Source: an uncultured Bdellovibrionales bacterium
GTDB taxonomy: Bacteria; Bdellovibrionota; Bdellovibrionia; Bdellovibrionales; Bdellovibrionaceae
DNA: 64,000 bases
NCBI GenBank assembly: GCA_903926205.1
Contig: CAIYID010000008.1
Coordinates: 30,839-94,838, forward strand
Direction: 5' to 3'
Shown here: piece by piece, positions 35,473 to 45,819 of the stretch
Layout: each line of letters opens with the position of its first letter
How positions within the stretch are numbered: the first letter of the stretch is position 1
Made by a program: the position numbers and the translations under genes
Notes under the pieces: generated by a model
Seen by the model: only the letters and a program-made list of their open reading frames with translations
Databases searched by the model: none
What the model was told of the DNA's origin: nothing

Positions 35473-37119
35473 TCAGTCGTGTTTATGTAAATCCCATTTG
35501 TGGGTTTCTGGCAGAAAAAAGAGTCCAAAAACGAAAGTCGCAAGCGCAATCAAGATGGGATACCACAATCCGTAATAAATATCTCCCGTGGCCGCGACCA
35601 TGGCAAAGGCCACCGTGGGCAGAAAGCCGCCAAACCAACCATTACCAATGTGATAAGGCAAAGACATGGAGGTGTAGCGAATTCGTGTCGGGAACAGCTC
35701 CACCAAAAGAGCCGCAATGGGGCCGTAAACCATGGTGACATAGATCACAAGAATCGTGAGTAATAGAACCACCATTGGCAAATTGATTTTGTCAGGATCT
35801 GCTTTGGTTGGATAGCCTGCCGCTTTTAGGGTCGCAGAAAGTTGAGAATCAAAGGCTGAATTTTTCGCTTTAAATTCATCACTCGGAATTCCCGTTCCTT
35901 CAAAACTTGCGATCACAGTGACTCCAACTTTAATCTGGGTCAACGTGCCCGCTAGCGCTGACTCATTAGTGTAATTGATTCCGCGTTTTGCTAAAGCGCC
36001 TTTGGCGAGGTCGCAAGAGCTAGTGAATTTAGCTTTTCCAATGGGATCAAATTGAAAACTGCAATCGGCCTGATTGGCAACAACAGTCACGGGGTTACTT
36101 TGCTGAGCCTGAAAAATGGCCGGATTTGCATACTCTGTCAGGGCTTTGAAAATCGGGAAGTAGGTTAACGCCGCAATTAAGCAGCCGGACAGAATAATTT
36201 TTTTGCGACCAATTTTATCTGACAAGGTACCAAAGAAAATAAAAAATGGCGTTCCAAGGGCTAAAGAGCCCGCAATTAAAAGATTTGCCGTTTTGTCATC
36301 AACTCCCAAGGTTTTTGTCAAAAAGAACAAGGCATAGAACTGGCCAGTGTACCAAACGACGGCTTGTCCACCCGTGGCACCCAAGAGGGCAACGATCACC
36401 ACTTTTAAATTTTTCCATTTTCCAAAAGCCTCAGTGAGTGGTGCTTTTGAATGTTTTCCTTCTTCTTTCATGCGTTTGAAAATCGGCGATTCATTCAGTT
36501 GTGATCTGATGTAGACAGAAATAATTAAAAGTAAGATTGAAAATAAGAAGGGAATTCTCCAGCCCCATTGAGCAAACTCATCGCCAGTGATTTGGCGACA
36601 AGCTAAGATCACCATGAGCGAGAGAAAAAGCCCCAACGTGGCTGTTGTTTGAATCCATGAAGTGTAGGCTCCGCGTTTTCCCATGGGAGAATGTTCCGCC
36701 ACATAGGTTGCAGCTCCGCCATATTCACCGCCGAGGGCAAGACCTTGCATCAGTCGGGCAATAATCAAAACAATCGGAGCGGCGACGCCAATGGCTTCAT
36801 AATTTGGGAGCAGGCCGACCACCGCGGTGGAAAGTCCCATGATAAAGATGGTGACAAGAAAAGTGTATTTGCGGCCAACAAGATCACCGAGATGACCGAA
36901 AACCAGCGCTCCGAAGGGGCGCACGGCAAATCCAGCAGCGAAAGCGAGAAGTGCAAAGATGAAAGCCGTCGTTTCATTCACGCCAGCAAAAAATTGTTTA
37001 GAAATCACGGCGGCCAAAGAACCATAGAGGTAGAAATCATACCATTCAAAAACAGTTCCTAACGAAGAGGCAAAGATCACCTTACGTTCTTCCTTGGTCA
37101 TTGCTCGACTGTTTTCCAT
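35473..37119 (-). CDS. MFS transporter, metabolite:H+ symporter (MHS) family
   Basis: A 548-residue permease. The N-terminal half has SSLGTVFEWYDFYLYGSLAA and the loop 2-3 motif GHLGDLVGRKYTFL, the MHS/ProP pattern, followed by RLMQGLALGGEYGGAATYVAE. The C-terminal half has GTLSDKIGRKKIIL. An insertion of about 115 residues (about 331-448) with two cysteines (343 and 359) lies between helices, probably in an external loop. This makes it longer than the usual ~430. AGGAG lies eight bases before the ATG. It is divergent from acs, so a carboxylate such as acetate is a plausible substrate, by context only. Confidence 0.88.
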   Translation of the reverse strand: MENSRAMTKEERKVIFASSLGTVFEWYDFYLYGSLAAVISKQFFAGVNETTAFIFALLAFAAGFAVRPFGALVFGHLGDLVGRKYTFLVTIFIMGLSTAVVGLLPNYEAIGVAAPIVLIIARLMQGLALGGEYGGAATYVAEHSPMGKRGAYTSWIQTTATLGLFLSLMVILACRQITGDEFAQWGWRIPFLFSILLLIISVYIRSQLNESPIFKRMKEEGKHSKAPLTEAFGKWKNLKVVIVALLGATGGQAVVWYTGQFYALFFLTKTLGVDDKTANLLIAGSLALGTPFFIFFGTLSDKIGRKKIILSGCLIAALTYFPIFKALTEYANPAIFQAQQSNPVTVVANQADCSFQFDPIGKAKFTSSCDLAKGALAKRGINYTNESALAGTLTQIKVGVTVIASFEGTGIPSDEFKAKNSAFDSQLSATLKAAGYPTKADPDKINLPMVVLLLTILVIYVTMVYGPIAALLVELFPTRIRYTSMSLPYHIGNGWFGGFLPTVAFAMVAATGDIYYGLWYPILIALATFVFGLFFLPETHKWDLHKHD

Positions 37120-37141
37120 GTCTGTTTCTCCTCTGGTTAGT

Positions 37142-37182
37142 TTATTAGTTAAGTAAGTTAGTTAAATTTACTTAACTAATAA
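37142..37182. promoter_or_regulatory. Perfect 15-bp inverted repeat upstream of the MHS transporter
   Basis: TTATTAGTTAAGTAA (37142-37156) and TTACTTAACTAATAA (37168-37182) are exact complements with an 11-base spacer. The spacer itself repeats AGTTA. It begins 23 bases upstream of the transporter start and would be in its mRNA leader or an operator. Confidence 0.65.
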
Positions 37183-37350
37183 TTTTAAAAATTCAATTAA
37201 AGTAAATACTCTATAATTTCAATTCTCCCATAGCCTATGTTAGAGTCAAAGTTAATAGCCAAGAAGATCTTTAATGAGTCAATAAAAACAGTAATTTGAG
37301 ACATCTTCACCTAAAGCAAAGAATCACTTTCCACAATCCAAAAAATAGAG

Positions 37351-37366
37351 TCTAATTTTAATTAGA
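37351..37366. promoter_or_regulatory. 16-bp palindrome upstream of acs
   Basis: TCTAATTTTAATTAGA has 7-bp perfect arms and a 2-bp centre, about 70 bases before the acs ATG. This is a typical place for a regulator site. A related TTAGAG motif occurs further upstream. Confidence 0.4.
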
Positions 37367-37433
37367 GTTAATACTTTACTTGTAAAACGCGGAATCAATT
37401 GACTGATTTTACCGCTTTCGTTGAGAGGGATTT

Positions 37434-39383
37434 ATGGGACAAATTATAGCGCCTCGCCGAGAATTTGTAGAAAAAGCCAATGTCGATATGCCTAAATATC
37501 ACGATATGTATCGACGCTCGATTGAAAATCCTGATGCTTTTTGGGCGAAGAAAGCCGAGCGAATCACTTGGTCTAAAAAATGGAATAAAGTTCAAGAAGT
37601 GAGCTTTGTTAGTCCCGTCTCAATCAAATGGTTTATTGGGGGGGAATTGAATGTTTGTTACAACTGCATTGATCGACATTTGCCTCTCCACAAAGATAAA
37701 GTCGCCTATATTTTTGAGTCAGACTCCATCGAGACTCCGACGAGAAAAATCACCTATGGACAACTTCATGAAGAAGTTTCTAGGTACGCCAATGTTTTTA
37801 AAAAATATGGAGTTAAAAAAGGTGATCGTGTCACCATTTATATGCCGATGATTCCTGAGGCCACCTTCGCCATGCTGGCTTGTTCAAGAATTGGGGCTGT
37901 TCACTCAGTGGTTTTTGGTGGGTTTTCTCCGGACTCGATTGTTGATCGCATCAATGACTGTGAGTCCAACTGGGTGATCACTGCGGATGAAGGTCTGCGC
38001 GGAGGAAAAAGACTTCCACTCAAAGCCAACATCGATGAAGCGCTAAAGAAAGTAAATTGCATTAAAAAAGTTTTTATCGTGAAACACACCGGTGCTGATG
38101 TTAATTTTTTAGCGGGCCGTGATTTGTGGATGAATGAAGAAATCAAACACGTAGAGACTTTTTGTGAGCCTGAGAAAATGGATGCCGAAGATCCTTTATT
38201 TATTTTGTACACGTCAGGCTCGACAAGTAAGCCGAAGGGAGTGCTGCACACAACCGGCGGATATTTGACCTATGTTAATTTCACTTTCGAGTGTGTATTT
38301 GATTATAAACCTGGCGATGTTTTTTGGTGCACTGCAGATGTTGGATGGGTGACGGGTCATAGTTATGTGGTTTATGGTCCCTTATCAAATGCAGCAACGT
38401 CCGTGATTTTTGAAGGCATTCCCAATTATCCGGATAACTCTCGTTTTTGGAGAATAATTGATAAACATCAAGTGAGTATTTTTTATACCGCACCAACGGC
38501 GATTCGTGCACTTATGCGCGAGGGGGACGATTGGGTTTCGAAAACTTCGACACGAAAATCCCTGCGTCTTTTAGGAAGTGTTGGAGAGCCCATCAACCCA
38601 GAAGCCTGGTTGTGGTATTTTCACACAGTGGGAAATGGTCAAGTGCCGGTGATTGATACTTGGTGGCAGACCGAAACAGGTGGAGTTTTAATCACGCCGA
38701 TGCCTGGTGCGCACGACATGAAGCCGGGTTCAGCGACGCAGCCATTTTTTGGAATTCAGCCAAAGATTTTGACTCCGGAAGGAGAAGAACTTCACGGGCC
38801 AGCGGAAGGAATTTTGGTTCTTGCAACTTCGTGGCCGGGACAAATGCGTACAGTCTATAAAGATCATCAACGTTTTGAAGAGACTTATTTCTCTGCTTAC
38901 AAGGGGTATTATTTCACAGGTGATGGTTGTCGTCGTGATGAAGATGGATATTATTGGATCACCGGACGAGTCGATGATGTCTTGAATGTCTCAGGACATC
39001 GAATTGGAACGGCGGAATTGGAAAGCGCCTTGGTGGCTCATCCGTCCGTCGCAGAAGCGGCTGTGGTTGGATATCCTCATGATATTAAGGGGCAGGGGAT
39101 TTATGTTTTTGTGACCTTGAAGGTGGGAAAAACTCCAAGCGAAGAACTCAAGAAAGAATTGATTCAATTCGTTGCAAAAGAAATTTCTCCTATTGTTAAA
39201 CCTGATCTTTTGCAATGGGCTCCCGGGTTACCCAAAACTCGCTCTGGAAAAATCATGAGAAGAATTTTGAGAAAGATTGCTGAAAATCATCCAGATCAAT
39301 TAGGTGACACCAGCACCTTGGCCGATCCCAGTGTGGTTCAGGATTTGTTGAAAAATCGATTGAATACAAAGCAGAGGTTCTAA
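37434..39383 (+). CDS. acs: Acetyl-CoA synthetase
   Basis: A 649-residue AMP-forming enzyme that converts acetate, ATP and CoA to acetyl-CoA. Diagnostic motifs are the P-loop-like [16 protein letters not shown], the WQTETGG motif in [37 protein letters not shown] with the ATP-binding Asp, and the catalytic lysine in [11 protein letters not shown], the site of acetylation control in other bacteria. CoA-site residues near [16 protein letters not shown] are typical. GAGGG lies just before the ATG. It is divergent from the MHS transporter. The stop overlaps the convergent outer-membrane-like gene by 4 bases. Confidence 0.97.
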   Translation: MGQIIAPRREFVEKANVDMPKYHDMYRRSIENPDAFWAKKAERITWSKKWNKVQEVSFVSPVSIKWFIGGELNVCYNCIDRHLPLHKDKVAYIFESDSIETPTRKITYGQLHEEVSRYANVFKKYGVKKGDRVTIYMPMIPEATFAMLACSRIGAVHSVVFGGFSPDSIVDRINDCESNWVITADEGLRGGKRLPLKANIDEALKKVNCIKKVFIVKHTGADVNFLAGRDLWMNEEIKHVETFCEPEKMDAEDPLFILYTSGSTSKPKGVLHTTGGYLTYVNFTFECVFDYKPGDVFWCTADVGWVTGHSYVVYGPLSNAATSVIFEGIPNYPDNSRFWRIIDKHQVSIFYTAPTAIRALMREGDDWVSKTSTRKSLRLLGSVGEPINPEAWLWYFHTVGNGQVPVIDTWWQTETGGVLITPMPGAHDMKPGSATQPFFGIQPKILTPEGEELHGPAEGILVLATSWPGQMRTVYKDHQRFEETYFSAYKGYYFTGDGCRRDEDGYYWITGRVDDVLNVSGHRIGTAELESALVAHPSVAEAAVVGYPHDIKGQGIYVFVTLKVGKTPSEELKKELIQFVAKEISPIVKPDLLQWAPGLPKTRSGKIMRRILRKIAENHPDQLGDTSTLADPSVVQDLLKNRLNTKQRF

Positions 39384-40102
39384 AAAAAGTACTGAGCGCC
39401 TAATTGATAGGAAGACGCTGCCGGGGACCAATCATTTTGATTGGCAGAAGTGCCTATTCTTGAATAATAATCTAAAATAAAACCGTATCGTTCAAAGGGA
39501 TCCCACTCAAGTCCCATACCGTAGCCCACAAAGCCAGAACTTCGGCTGAAAGATCCGCTGCTATCAGAATTAAAATTCAATTGTTCCAATCCGGCTTCAG
39601 CTGAAATACGGGTGAATATTTTCTGTTTAGCTCGCCAATGAAAACGCATCATTGGTTTAACAGAAAGTAAGCTGGTTTGGAGTTTTCCACTCATCGTAAG
39701 AAGTGAGCCAGAAACTAAATTGATCTCTTGTGAAGTAAAAGCGCCCGTCACCTCGAGCCCATAGGTTGTCTGAAATTCACCAAGAGAGCTTGATTTACTT
39801 AGGACTCCGTAACTGAGAGTTGGCAGTAGAGTCTGTCCTGTGGATCCAAGGCTGGTGGTACTTTGATCGGAAAAGACAGCTTGGCCGAGAGGTTGATATG
39901 TTTCTAACCGAAGCCCAATTATATTTCGACCAGGAACGTCGACAAAAACTGTTGAATTTTCAGCAGACAGTTGTCCCTGAATTTGATTGGTGCTCTCTGA
40001 CATATTTGTCGTTTGTTGTGGTCCGTTTTGAAGCTCTTGAGAGTAGGCTCGAATGATCACTAGGCTCAGTAAAATGAAGAAAAGATAAGCAACTTTTTGC
40101 AT
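39380..40102 (-). CDS. Outer-membrane beta-barrel-like protein
   Basis: A 240-residue exported protein. The signal peptide is [21 protein letters not shown]. After a Gln/Thr/Ser/Asn-rich stretch of about 30 residues, alternating strands appear ([66 protein letters not shown]). The protein ends LGAQYFF with a terminal Phe, the usual outer-membrane insertion signal. An 8-stranded barrel is plausible. The function is unknown. Confidence 0.72.
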   Translation of the reverse strand: MQKVAYLFFILLSLVIIRAYSQELQNGPQQTTNMSESTNQIQGQLSAENSTVFVDVPGRNIIGLRLETYQPLGQAVFSDQSTTSLGSTGQTLLPTLSYGVLSKSSSLGEFQTTYGLEVTGAFTSQEINLVSGSLLTMSGKLQTSLLSVKPMMRFHWRAKQKIFTRISAEAGLEQLNFNSDSSGSFSRSSGFVGYGMGLEWDPFERYGFILDYYSRIGTSANQNDWSPAASSYQLGAQYFF

Positions 40103-40144
40103 GACCGATTAATAAAGAGTGAGACTTTTCAAGTCAAGCCAACT

Positions 40145-40188
40145 CGGCCCTTATTGACATTCTTTCGAATTAGGGCAAGATAAGGCCG
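40145..40188 (+). promoter_or_regulatory. Promoter-like region with dyad upstream of the DUF6580-like gene
   Basis: TTGACA (40154-40159) is followed after 17 bases by AAGATA. It is framed by a dyad CGGCCCTTAT / ATAAGGCCG (40145-40154 and 40180-40188), imperfect by one base. Together they suggest a regulated promoter; the -10 is weak. Confidence 0.4.
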
Positions 40189-40211
40189 TATATTCTCTTT
40201 AAGGAGCGTTC

Positions 40212-40730
40212 ATGAGGGTAAAAAATTCATTTCATTTTTCGGTTGTATTTATGATGATTTTGTCAGGAAGCTTGTCTCGGCTGATTCCTCATGCTCCGAA
40301 CTTCACAGCCGTCGGAGCGATGGCTCTTTTCGCCGGTGCAACCTTGGGGCTCTCGCTTTGGGCTTTTTTGATTCCCATGACCACATTGGCTCTGACTGAT
40401 CTGGTTTTTGGCCTTCATCCAACGATGATTTATGTTTATGGAGCCTTTTCTTTGGTGACTCTGTTGGGTGCATTGACTCTGAAAAAGCGTTCGGGCGCTC
40501 GCTTGGTTGGTATCACGCTGTTATCGTCTTTACTTTTCTTCTTTGTGACCAATTTCGGAGTTTGGGCCGCCGGCGGATTTTATGCTCCAAATTTTTCTGG
40601 ATTGATGGAAAGCTTCACTATGGGAATTCCCTTTTTGAAAAACCAAATTTTTGGCGATATCACCTATTCAGTTTTGATGTTTGCGGGATATGAATTGTTG
40701 GCTCGTCGAAGTGTTAAGTCTTTGACTTGA
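40212..40730 (+). CDS. Integral membrane protein, DUF6580-like
   Basis: A 172-residue membrane protein with about five hydrophobic segments. The stretch [21 protein letters not shown] is the characteristic motif of the DUF6580 group, and [16 protein letters not shown] is near the end. The size and the small loops resemble ECF-transporter substrate-binding (S) components, so vitamin or metal uptake is possible, but this is not shown. AAGGAG lies six bases before the ATG. Its 3' end overlaps the convergent purE by 17 bases. Confidence 0.75.
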   Translation: MRVKNSFHFSVVFMMILSGSLSRLIPHAPNFTAVGAMALFAGATLGLSLWAFLIPMTTLALTDLVFGLHPTMIYVYGAFSLVTLLGALTLKKRSGARLVGITLLSSLLFFFVTNFGVWAAGGFYAPNFSGLMESFTMGIPFLKNQIFGDITYSVLMFAGYELLARRSVKSLT

Positions 40731-41205
40731 GTTCACGATTCATCTTTTGAACTTTCTTTTTTTGCTCTTTCTGAAAAGAAACTAATTTTTGAGAAATTTT
40801 TTCGTCGTTCAAACCTAAAATTCTTGCGGCTAAAATTGCTGCATTGCTGGCATTGTCAATAGCAACCGTCGCTACAGGGATTCCTGCTGGCATTTGAGCA
40901 ATAGATAAGAGCGCGTCCAACCCATTGAGTTGAGTTGTTGTCACAGGCACGCCAATGACCGGTAAGATAGTGAGCGAGGCAATCATCCCGGGCAAGTGAG
41001 CCGCACCACCGGCTCCGGCGATGATGACTCCATATTTTTCGGCTGCAGTTTTGGCAAATTGAACCATGTCTTCAGGCGTGCGATGGGCAGAAACAATTTT
41101 TATATCAAACGGGATTTTAAATTCAGCTAAAATTTTGGAGGCCTCTTGCATGACTTTCAAATCAGTTTTACTTCCCATGACAATGGCGACTCGATTTTTT
41201 TTCAT
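40714..41205 (-). CDS. purE: N5-carboxyaminoimidazole ribonucleotide mutase
   Basis: A 163-residue class I PurE for the CAIR step of purine synthesis. Motifs are [14 protein letters not shown], the catalytic-histidine region [12 protein letters not shown], and [35 protein letters not shown] follows. It starts inside the end of purK (ATGA overlap), so it is translationally coupled. The basic tail ([18 protein letters not shown]) is mildly unusual and overlaps the convergent gene. Confidence 0.96.
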   Translation of the reverse strand: MKKNRVAIVMGSKTDLKVMQEASKILAEFKIPFDIKIVSAHRTPEDMVQFAKTAAEKYGVIIAGAGGAAHLPGMIASLTILPVIGVPVTTTQLNGLDALLSIAQMPAGIPVATVAIDNASNAAILAARILGLNDEKISQKLVSFQKEQKKKVQKMNRELKSKT

Positions 41206-42404
41206 AATTTAAATTTCTTTCTTTCAAGCAGAGCTTTTTTTAATAATTCTTTTGTGGCGGCGCCAGTGTAATTCACATGTCCCATTTTTCGTCCAACTCG
41301 ATTTTCATCTTTGCCATACCAGTGAAGGTGTCCGCTTAAATTACAAGGAATTTCTGCTGGTTCGTTGCTTTGACCCACAAGATTGCTCATACAAAAAGCC
41401 GGAGATAAAAGTTTAACTTTTGGAAATTTTTCTCCTAAACCAGCCAGGACATGAAGCAAAAATTGCGAATGTGAAAGGGCTTCTTGAGAGTAATGAGCAG
41501 AGTTGTGAACTCGAGGTGCAACCTCATTCACTAGCAACTCAGTGCCGGTGTCAAAAAGTTCAAAACTCACACATCCAACATAATTCAGTTGCTGCAATAA
41601 ATGAGATATTTTTTTCAATAAACCAGAAAGTTTTTTGTGTTTGACCGGGCCAATCACCCAATCACAACGGCTTTGTTCTTGATGAGATTCAACCAGTGGC
41701 AAAGTTTCAAGACTGCCATCTTGACTGCGAATCAAAGTCACCGCGAGTTCCCTCTTAAAAGAGATCAAAGGCTCTGCGATAAACTCAGCAGGAAAAAGAG
41801 CATGAAGTTTCACCAAATCATCTTGGCTCTGACAGTAATAAGTGCCATAGCCGTCATAACCGCCTCGACATTTTTTTAGCACAAAGCCTTTTGGAAACTT
41901 TTGCCAAGCCTGTGTTAAATCCTCCTTGGTATTCACCTCGATCGAGGGAGCAACAGGAATTTTGGCTTTGATCAGAGCGGCTTTTTGAGAGCTTCTATTT
42001 TGCAGAATCTGCATGGCTTCAGGAGACGGAAAAATGGAGAGGGATGGGCTCTCTTGCCGCAAAGGCAATGAAGCTCCTTGCAAAGCTTTTTCCTGAATTT
42101 CAAAATAGGAGGTCATTTCGTAAAATTCACTTTCAAAAGTTAAAAGATCCAGCTTTTGACTGAATTCTATGACGTCTTTTCTTGAGTTGGGATTTCCTTT
42201 TTGCCAATTTTTACAAACCTGAACAGCAGGGTCGCGTTCTTTTTCACTGAGAATATGAACTTGAATTCCAAGGGGAGCTGCTTCCAGGGCAAGCATTTGG
42301 GCTAATTGGCCTCCGCCAACGATTCCAAGTTGAAGTTGAGAGGAGCGACTGTTTTTTAAGGCCTTATTTTTTGCCATGTAATTTCGAAAAGCTATCCTTT
42401 TCAT
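41202..42404 (-). CDS. purK: N5-carboxyaminoimidazole ribonucleotide synthase
   Basis: A 400-residue ATP-grasp enzyme that makes N5-CAIR from AIR, ATP and bicarbonate. It begins with a nucleotide-binding [22 protein letters not shown]. The ATP-grasp core follows ([15 protein letters not shown]), then [20 protein letters not shown], and [17 protein letters not shown] near the end. It forms an operon with purE, starting 31 bases from the divergent dus gene. The N-terminal ~25 residues before the Rossmann motif are extra; a start at an ATG near 42377 is possible. Confidence 0.95.
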   Translation of the reverse strand: MKRIAFRNYMAKNKALKNSRSSQLQLGIVGGGQLAQMLALEAAPLGIQVHILSEKERDPAVQVCKNWQKGNPNSRKDVIEFSQKLDLLTFESEFYEMTSYFEIQEKALQGASLPLRQESPSLSIFPSPEAMQILQNRSSQKAALIKAKIPVAPSIEVNTKEDLTQAWQKFPKGFVLKKCRGGYDGYGTYYCQSQDDLVKLHALFPAEFIAEPLISFKRELAVTLIRSQDGSLETLPLVESHQEQSRCDWVIGPVKHKKLSGLLKKISHLLQQLNYVGCVSFELFDTGTELLVNEVAPRVHNSAHYSQEALSHSQFLLHVLAGLGEKFPKVKLLSPAFCMSNLVGQSNEPAEIPCNLSGHLHWYGKDENRVGRKMGHVNYTGAATKELLKKALLERKKFKL

Positions 42405-42434
42405 TCTTTGAAATAAAGTGTAAATGCTGGGGTT

Positions 42435-43547
42435 GTGGTATTAAATCTTGCGTCAAATCCAACATCTGCGTCGTCATCCTCAGCTCTTTTAAATCGTAAA
42501 GAGGCACTTTTAAATGCGTCCCTTGGTGGGAGACTTAATTTTCCCTTGTGCTTAGCGCCGATGGTGGGACTTAGCCATGTGGCTTTGCGTTTGCTTTTGC
42601 GAGAGTACTTGCCTTCCGATGCTTTTACGATTTGGCCGACGGAAATGTTGAATTCACGACGACTTCCCAACGAAGATATGGCGAAAACGCCAGCGGCTCT
42701 GCGCGATCCTTCTGAGGAGGGATTAGTTCCGCAAATTTTAGGTAACGAAGAATCTATGATCACCCAAAGTCTTGAGCTTTTGTCCGCTTGGGGCGCTGAA
42801 GGCATTGATATCAATATGGGTTGTCCGGTAGAAAAAGCTCTTCGTCACAATTACGGAGTGGCCCTCATGGGTGATCCTGCTTACGCGGCGGAAGTCGTGC
42901 GCATGACGGTGCGAAACACGACACTTCCGGTGAGTGTGAAGCTTCGTGCGGTGGAGTCCGGCGATAGTCAAAAACTTTTGGCGTTCACTCGCAAGTTAGA
43001 AGAAGCCGGTGTGTCTTGGTTGACCTTGCATCCGCGCACTGCGGAGCAACGTCGACGGGGCTCTGCCAATTGGACGCAAATTCGTGAGCTCAAACAAGGC
43101 TCGGGGGTACCGGTCATTGGTAACGGTGATATTCAAACAGTGCAGGATGTTCACGAAATGTTAAAGACCACAGGCTGTGACATGGTGATGGCCGGCCGAG
43201 CCCTAGCTGCGCGTCCCTGGATGCTCTGGCAACTTGGGGAGGATTTGGGCTTTGCGAAGCCTTCCGGAAAGTTGGGCCTAGCTCCGCGCTCTCGCGTGGA
43301 AGAGGGTCGGGAGTACGGACTTGTCTTGCGAAGGCATTTGCAACTTTGCTTGCAGTTTTTTGGTGAAGCGTTGGGTCTGCGTAAATTTCATTTTTATGTG
43401 AGAACAACCTCGGTTTGGTTGCCCTTTGGGCATGCACTTTATTCCGTCGTCACAAAAGCAAAAACTCCCACCGAAATTTTTGCTGCCATTGATTTGTTTT
43501 TTTCTCGTGAAGTCGAAATGTCCGAGTCAACGGAGTTACGCCAATGA
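42435..43547 (+). CDS. tRNA-dihydrouridine synthase family protein
   Basis: A 370-residue FMN enzyme that reduces uridines in tRNA D-loops. Family motifs are LCLAPMVGLSHVALR, the catalytic-cysteine motif GIDINMGCPVEKALRHNYG, SVKLRAVESGD, LTLHPRTAEQ and VIGNGDIQT. The start is a GTG at 42435 with a weak Shine-Dalgarno, and no better downstream start exists before the APMVG motif. It overlaps the next gene by ATGA, giving an RNA-modification pair with the pseudouridine synthase. A second Dus paralogue lies at 46514-47518. Confidence 0.9.
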   Translation: MVLNLASNPTSASSSSALLNRKEALLNASLGGRLNFPLCLAPMVGLSHVALRLLLREYLPSDAFTIWPTEMLNSRRLPNEDMAKTPAALRDPSEEGLVPQILGNEESMITQSLELLSAWGAEGIDINMGCPVEKALRHNYGVALMGDPAYAAEVVRMTVRNTTLPVSVKLRAVESGDSQKLLAFTRKLEEAGVSWLTLHPRTAEQRRRGSANWTQIRELKQGSGVPVIGNGDIQTVQDVHEMLKTTGCDMVMAGRALAARPWMLWQLGEDLGFAKPSGKLGLAPRSRVEEGREYGLVLRRHLQLCLQFFGEALGLRKFHFYVRTTSVWLPFGHALYSVVTKAKTPTEIFAAIDLFFSREVEMSESTELRQ

Positions 43548-44263
43548 GTGTCTTTTTGAGTCCTCATCTTTTATATGAGGATGAAAATGTCGCCGCTTTT
43601 TACAAACCATCGGGGATGCATGTGCATCCGCACGAGAATCCACTCCATCGAGTGCACCGCAGTCAAATTTTGCTCTATCAAGCTCGCGATATGTTGAATC
43701 AATACGTGTTTCCAGTGCATCGTTTGGACGCAGGAACCAGCGGTGTTATTCTTTTTGCTCTGAATAAAGAGGCAGCCAGGGAGCTGGCTCAAAAATTTCA
43801 AAGCCATGATTTGCAAAAAACTTACGAAGTCGTCGTCCGAGGCATTGTTCCGGAGGCAGGAAAGATCGATCTGCCCTTGGAGCTGGATTCCACCAACGAA
43901 TTGGTGCCCGCACTCACAGAATTTGAGCGCTTGGCCACCTTGGAGTTGCCGGTAGCAGTTGGGAAGAGAAATCCCACTGCCAGGTATTCTTTGGTACGCT
44001 CCTTTCCACGCTCAGGACGTTTTCACCAGATTCGGCGCCACTTTAACCGCAAGAGTCATCCAGTCATTGGTGATGCAGCTCATGGTGACTCAAAACACAA
44101 TAAATTTTTTCGCGAGGAGCTAAAAATCGCGGGGCTTTGTCTTCGTGCGAGTGAAATCGAGGTTAAGGTCTCTTGGAAGGCCGAGGTTTTAAAGGTGACA
44201 GCCATTCCCTGCAAGAAATGGGAAAGTATTTATCAACTTTTTGATTATTCACCGTCCAATTAA
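43544..44263 (+). CDS. RluA-family pseudouridine synthase (TruC-like)
   Basis: A 239-residue pseudouridine synthase. The core motif HRLDAGTSGVILFALN carries the catalytic aspartate, and SGRFHQIRRHFNRKSHPVIGD is the second family motif. The short length and lack of an S4 domain fit the TruC group (tRNA position 65 in E. coli), but the target RNA is not certain. It begins within the stop of the dus gene, so the two are coupled. Confidence 0.88.
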   Translation: MSVFLSPHLLYEDENVAAFYKPSGMHVHPHENPLHRVHRSQILLYQARDMLNQYVFPVHRLDAGTSGVILFALNKEAARELAQKFQSHDLQKTYEVVVRGIVPEAGKIDLPLELDSTNELVPALTEFERLATLELPVAVGKRNPTARYSLVRSFPRSGRFHQIRRHFNRKSHPVIGDAAHGDSKHNKFFREELKIAGLCLRASEIEVKVSWKAEVLKVTAIPCKKWESIYQLFDYSPSN

Positions 44264-44333
44264 GCGGTCAGGTCTTTTCAAATGACCCGCAAAAGAGTAG
44301 AACAATTCTTCGGCAAAATTTTGGAGGCCACTC

Positions 44334-45524
44334 ATGAGCGATATCTTTGGTGATGATGATAAAAACGGGAAGAAAAAAGACGATTTTGGAGCCATGCTTG
44401 AGGCTTCTCTAAAAGGTCTTGAAGTTAAATTTTCTAAAGGCGACAAGGTGGAAGCGGAAATCATGACCATTGGCAAAGACGATGTCTTTGTGAACATTAA
44501 GGGTAAAGATGGAATGGTTTTAAAACAAGAGTTGCTTGATGCTGAGGGGCAGTTCAAACACAAAGTCGGTGATCAAGTGACTTTGTATGTGGTGAAAAAC
44601 AAAGACTCGATCGTGCAGTTGACTGCGCGGGCTTCTCATCAGGCTCTTTCTGAAAATATGGAAGATGCAGTGGATTTTGAAACTCCGGTGGAAGGAAAAG
44701 TGACGGAGGTCTGTAATGGTGGCTTCCGCGTGCAAGTTTTTCACAAAACTGCTTTTTGTCCGATCAGCCAGATGGATTTAAAACAAATCACTTCGCCAGA
44801 AGAATATGTGGGTAAGAAATTTGAATTCATCATCACTAAATATGAAGGCGGCGGACGCAACATCGTAGTTTCTCGTCGAAAACTTTTGGATGTCGAGCGT
44901 TTGGAAAATGAAGGCAGCTTCATCGAACGCACGAAAGTAGGCAGTCTTTTGAGTGGACGAGTCACTCGTTTTGAAAAATTTGGCGCCTTTGTTGAAATTG
45001 CTCCGGGCATTGAAGGTTTGGTGCATATCTCTGAAATTGGTTGGTCACGGTTGGAGCATCCGAGTGAGGCTCTGAATATTAATGATGCCATTGAAATAAA
45101 AGTGATTAAAATTGAAGAAGATGATCGTGGACGTTTAAAAATTTCTTTATCACGGAAACAAGCTGGTGATGATCCTTGGAAGGAAACAATTAAAACTTTG
45201 TCAGTGGGGCAAAGTATCGAAGGAAAAATTCGAGAGAAAGCTCACTTCGGTTGGTTCATTGAAATTCGTCCGGGCATTGTGGGACTCTTGCCAAAATCAG
45301 CGATGAGAGAAGCCACGGATGAAAAGGCAATTGAGCAAAAGAAAGTTGGCGAGACTCTGCATTTGCAAATTGCAAGTATCAACGCTGACGATCGACGAAT
45401 CTCCTTGTCCCTGCCAAGAGATCAAGATGATACAGCTTGGGAAAGTTTTTCTCTTGCAGGCAAAGATTCCAAAGATATGGGAACCTTGGGAGATCAGTTC
45501 TCTAAATTATTTGGCAAGAAGTGA
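44334..45524 (+). CDS. S1 RNA-binding domain protein (four S1 repeats, RpsA-like)
   Basis: A 396-residue protein with four S1 OB-fold repeats near residues 30-100, 113-185, 200-275 and 290-360. The third is clearest: GSLLSGRVTRFEKFGAFVEIAPGIEGLVHISEI. The N-terminal ~30 residues are acidic/lysine-rich. Bacterial ribosomal protein S1 usually has five or six repeats, so this may be a shortened paralogue rather than the only rpsA. It probably binds mRNA or rRNA. It follows the pseudouridine synthase by 70 bases, and its last 18 bases overlap the convergent glutaredoxin gene. Confidence 0.9.
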   Translation: MSDIFGDDDKNGKKKDDFGAMLEASLKGLEVKFSKGDKVEAEIMTIGKDDVFVNIKGKDGMVLKQELLDAEGQFKHKVGDQVTLYVVKNKDSIVQLTARASHQALSENMEDAVDFETPVEGKVTEVCNGGFRVQVFHKTAFCPISQMDLKQITSPEEYVGKKFEFIITKYEGGGRNIVVSRRKLLDVERLENEGSFIERTKVGSLLSGRVTRFEKFGAFVEIAPGIEGLVHISEIGWSRLEHPSEALNINDAIEIKVIKIEEDDRGRLKISLSRKQAGDDPWKETIKTLSVGQSIEGKIREKAHFGWFIEIRPGIVGLLPKSAMREATDEKAIEQKKVGETLHLQIASINADDRRISLSLPRDQDDTAWESFSLAGKDSKDMGTLGDQFSKLFGKK

Positions 45525-45761
45525 ATCTAATTTTCCTTCATCCACTAGCGTTTTAAGATCGGTGTAACCACCGACCAGCTGGTCGTTGATAAGGATGATT
45601 GGCACGGTTCTCCAGCCTGTTTCTTGTTTGATACGGTCGATTTCGTTTTGGTTTCCTGTGAGATCGATCTCTTCATAGGGAAGATTCAAAGACTTCAAGA
45701 GGTTTTTCGCAGAAACGCAATAAGGGCAAGGGACTTTGGAGTAGATTAAAATTTTAGCCAT
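45507..45761 (-). CDS. grxC: Glutaredoxin 3-like protein
   Basis: An 84-residue dithiol glutaredoxin with the active site CPYC in SKVPCPYCVSAKNLL, the cis-proline loop GWRTVPIILIN, and the GGYTDLKTL glutathione-binding motif. It reduces disulfides using glutathione in the cytoplasm. Length and motifs fit GrxC exactly. The 3' end overlaps the convergent S1 gene by 18 bases. Confidence 0.93.
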   Translation of the reverse strand: MAKILIYSKVPCPYCVSAKNLLKSLNLPYEEIDLTGNQNEIDRIKQETGWRTVPIILINDQLVGGYTDLKTLVDEGKLDSLLAK

Positions 45762-45819
45762 AGATGAAAATTGTCATAGACCCCTGGGAAATTCAACTGC
45801 AACTTAAATTGGATGCGAA

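Larger units (their letters stand above)
37120..37433. other. 314-base divergent intergenic region of the MHS transporter and acs
   Basis: The region is AT-rich and contains no gene. It holds a 15-bp-arm inverted repeat near the transporter and a 16-bp palindrome near acs (separate entries). Several TTAGAGTTAA- and AGTTAAGT-like motifs recur, suggesting regulator sites shared by both genes. Promoter boxes are not clear. Confidence 0.5.

Noticed and set aside
42401..42814. Minus-strand frame of 137 codons upstream of purK
   Set aside because: It is antisense to the start of the dus gene, whose motifs are clear.
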